Assembly: GCA_937927885.1 (NCBI GenBank)
Contig: CALEZJ010000481.1
Span: 1-7,080 of the forward strand
Length of the DNA stretch: 7,080 bases
Source of the DNA: an uncultured Paracoccaceae bacterium
GTDB lineage: Bacteria > Pseudomonadota > Alphaproteobacteria > Rhodobacterales > Rhodobacteraceae
Direction: 5' to 3'
Shown here: in pieces, positions 5,659 to 7,080 of the stretch
How positions within the stretch are numbered: position 1 is the stretch's first letter
Layout of the letters: the number at the start of each line of letters is the position of its first letter
Translations under genes and position numbers: made by a program
The notes under the pieces: model-generated
Seen by the model: the letters and a program-made list of their open reading frames with translations, nothing else
What the model was told of the DNA's origin: nothing
Database searches by the model: none

Positions 5659-6186
5659 TCAGGGCTGGAAGATAACCATGCCTGCCGTCGGATCGCTCAC
5701 CGGCCGTCGGGCGGGGGTGTCGCGCTCGCTCACCGAAGCAACGCGCTCGAGGATCGGGTCGGAGAATCGGCGCCAATCCAGCACATCCTGCAATGCGGGT
5801 ACTGCCTCGCGCGCGGGGTTGCCATCAATTCGCGCGATCGCGCGAACCTGCAAGGGGGCAAGCCCCTCGGTCTGCCGCGCCGCCCGCTGTGCCAACTGGG
5901 CCGTGTCCTTTGCGCCGGGCAGACTCAGGGCGGATCGGTTGACCGCGCTCAGGCCCAGACCGACCCGCAGCAGTCGGCGCAACTGATCGCCCGCAGTCTG
6001 TGGGTTGGCCGACAAATCGCCCAGAACGGCTTCGATCAGGATCGAGCGGCCGTCCCGCGTCAGCCGAAGCTCGACTTCGGTGTCATCCATCGAGAAATCG
6101 AAACGGTCGCCGATTTCTTCGGGCGGAGCGGCAAGTCCCATGGCCTGCCATATTGCCTCGACGGCCAGACGAACATCGCTGGGCAT
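5659..6186 (-). CDS. Putative CesT/SycE-like class I type III secretion chaperone
   Basis: This is a small acidic-to-neutral protein of 175 residues. Class I chaperones (CesT/SycE/Tir-chaperone family) are usually 120 to 170 residues with an alpha-beta-beta-beta-alpha-beta-beta-alpha fold. The visible order is compatible: an N-terminal helix (SDVRLAVEAIWQAMGL, 3-18), strands FDFSMDD and VELRLTRDGRSILIEAVLGD (about 29-57), then a helix (AGDQLRRLLRVGLGLSAVN, about 65-83) and a short strand ahead of SLPGAK. The long C-terminal extension after residue 100, with a Pro-rich, probably disordered end, is not typical. A strong AAGGAAG lies 7 bases before the ATG. The gene lies 21 bases after the translocator and 32 before a TPR chaperone, consistent with a role in binding a substrate encoded nearby. 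The assignment rests on pattern and context, not on a diagnostic motif, so it remains tentative. Confidence 0.6.
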   Translation of the reverse strand: MPSDVRLAVEAIWQAMGLAAPPEEIGDRFDFSMDDTEVELRLTRDGRSILIEAVLGDLSANPQTAGDQLRRLLRVGLGLSAVNRSALSLPGAKDTAQLAQRAARQTEGLAPLQVRAIARIDGNPAREAVPALQDVLDWRRFSDPILERVASVSERDTPARRPVSDPTAGMVIFQP

Positions 6187-6207
6187 GGGTGCGCTTCCTT
6201 CCCGGCC

Positions 6208-7065
6208 TCAGAGCCGCGACGCGGTTGCCATCATGTCGGTTTCAGCCTGTGCCATTTCCTTGAGAAATTGCATCGCCGCGTTCAGCATTTCCTGCAATTC
6301 GTCCATGAACTGCTTGGCGAAATCGGCATTGGCCTGGCTGTCCTGCGCTGCTGCGGCCAGTTCCTGGCCACGGGCCTCGTCATATTTGGACATGCCTTGC
6401 AGGATGCCCTCGGACAATTTGCCGACAGCGTTCATCAGGCCCGAAATGGCCTGTCCCAACTGCGAACGCGCGTCGCCCAGCTTGATCGCAGCGTCGCCGG
6501 ATTTCTGCATCCCTTCGGCGATATGGTTCAGCTTGGATTTGTTGGCCAGATCGCCCAGACCGTTGCCGGTGATCCCGTCTGCGATCTTCTGGGTCTGGAT
6601 CGCATCCTTGGTGCTTGCCAGCCCTTCCTTGATCTTGCCGATCGAGGACACCGCGCTGCCGATCGAGATCACCGCCGAGACCACGGCAAAGGCAAAGGAT
6701 ACCGCAGCCGCGATCAGCGCCTTCTGCGCTGCTTCGCGGGTTTCACTCGCCTGCCCTTCCAGTTCGCTACGCGCTTGAGCGCGGGCTGCGAGGCGCACAT
6801 CCAGAGCGTTCTGGCGCGACATCGAGGCGAATTCCATGATCAGCGTCGCCAGTTTGTCCGGGTCGCGGACCGAGGACACCTGGCTGCCCCCGCTGCCTCC
6901 GCCGCCCTGTCCGACCGGAACATTGCCCGTATTCCCACCGATCACGCCCGAGCCGACGCTCTGGCCCTTGCCGGGACCCGAAGTCTTGTCGGTGCCGCCG
7001 CCCTGGTCGGTGCCATAGGTGCCGTAAGTGCCGTAGGATTTTCCTGTAGAATCAACCGTTGCCAT
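6208..7065 (-). CDS. Type III secretion translocator, YopD/EspB/SseD-like (single hydrophobic segment)
   Basis: The 285-residue protein has the shape of a minor translocator, which inserts with a larger partner into the host membrane to form the entry pore. A Gly/Ser/Thr-rich, probably disordered N-terminus (1-66) includes three YGT repeats near residues 11-19. A conserved-looking region follows (DPDKLATLIMEFASMSRQNA, 68-87), then one hydrophobic segment (about 116-140: ALIAAAVSFAFAVVSAVISI and onward). A long amphipathic helical C-terminus ends in ELQEMLNAAMQFLKEMAQA and TDMMATASRL. YopD (about 306 residues, one hydrophobic segment near 128-149, amphipathic C-terminal helix) is a close architectural parallel. 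There is no Cys and no Trp. The start ATG has AGGAG 6 bases upstream. It is the first gene of the block inside the window; the larger translocator partner (YopB-like) is not seen and could lie beyond 7080. The exact translocator subfamily is uncertain. Confidence 0.78.
   Translation of the reverse strand: MATVDSTGKSYGTYGTYGTDQGGGTDKTSGPGKGQSVGSGVIGGNTGNVPVGQGGGGSGGSQVSSVRDPDKLATLIMEFASMSRQNALDVRLAARAQARSELEGQASETREAAQKALIAAAVSFAFAVVSAVISIGSAVSSIGKIKEGLASTKDAIQTQKIADGITGNGLGDLANKSKLNHIAEGMQKSGDAAIKLGDARSQLGQAISGLMNAVGKLSEGILQGMSKYDEARGQELAAAAQDSQANADFAKQFMDELQEMLNAAMQFLKEMAQAETDMMATASRL
7010..7036. repeat. Tandem 9-base repeat encoding YGT triplets in the translocator N-terminus
   Basis: Three 9-base units, GTGCCATAG, GTGCCGTAA and GTGCCGTAG, lie in tandem on the plus strand. 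They encode Tyr-Gly-Thr repeats on the minus strand. Copy number could vary in frame between strains and alter the disordered N-terminal secretion region. Confidence 0.8.
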
Positions 7066-7071
7066 GGGACT

Positions 7072-7076
7072 CTCCT
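7072..7076 (-). promoter_or_regulatory. Strong Shine-Dalgarno (AGGAG) of the translocator gene
   Basis: On the minus strand AGGAG ends 6 bases before the ATG at 7065. It is a close-to-consensus site, fitting a highly expressed secreted protein. The window ends 4 bases further on, so any promoter is outside. Confidence 0.7.
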
Positions 7077-7080
7077 GTAC

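Noticed and set aside
6005..6778. 257-codon plus-strand open frame opposite the translocator
   Set aside because: Its Ser/Ala-rich product mirrors the helical coding sequence on the other strand. The minus-strand frame has a strong ribosome-binding site and translocator architecture.

Overview
The window is part of a non-flagellar type III secretion system (T3SS, injectisome) gene cluster in a high-GC bacterium. Nine protein-coding genes fill almost all of it, in two tightly packed blocks that converge at about position 2,900-2,940. Base composition, codon style and closely coupled small genes suit an alphaproteobacterium, possibly of the Rhodobacterales type. That placement is an impression: no rRNA or other taxonomic marker is present.

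Plus-strand block (3-2939): it opens with the C-terminal cytosolic part of the export gate SctV, cut by the window edge. Three membrane-protein genes follow, each overlapping its predecessor by 1 to 4 bases (ATGA, TGATG, ATGA), so the four genes almost certainly form one translationally coupled transcript. The first is a MotA/TolQ/ExbB-family proton-channel subunit with an unusually large number of membrane segments. The second is a small ExbD/TolR-like protein. The third is another TolR/MotB-like protein with an Asp-bearing N-terminal membrane helix plus a second membrane helix at its C-terminus. An ion-driven ExbB-ExbD-type module coupled to sctV is not part of any standard injectisome set that I know of, and it is the main discovery candidate here.

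Minus-strand block (7065-2896, read right to left): this is a translocon/chaperone operon. Its order is a YopD/EspB-like translocator with one hydrophobic segment, a CesT-like class I chaperone candidate, two different SycD/LcrH-like TPR chaperones, and a 565-residue Pro/Ala/Gly-rich protein of unknown function that is probably secreted. Gaps are 21, 32, 9 and 4 bases. The last gene overlaps the end of the plus-strand block tail to tail by 44 bases, so no intergenic room remains for a conventional terminator.

Working picture: SctV forms the export gate, the chaperones hold the translocator and other substrates, and the translocator forms part of the host-membrane pore. The ExbB/ExbD-like trio may supply proton-motive-force-driven mechanical work to the apparatus or the envelope. 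No gene-free stretch exceeds about 35 bases. I saw no tRNA, rRNA, CRISPR array or insertion sequence.
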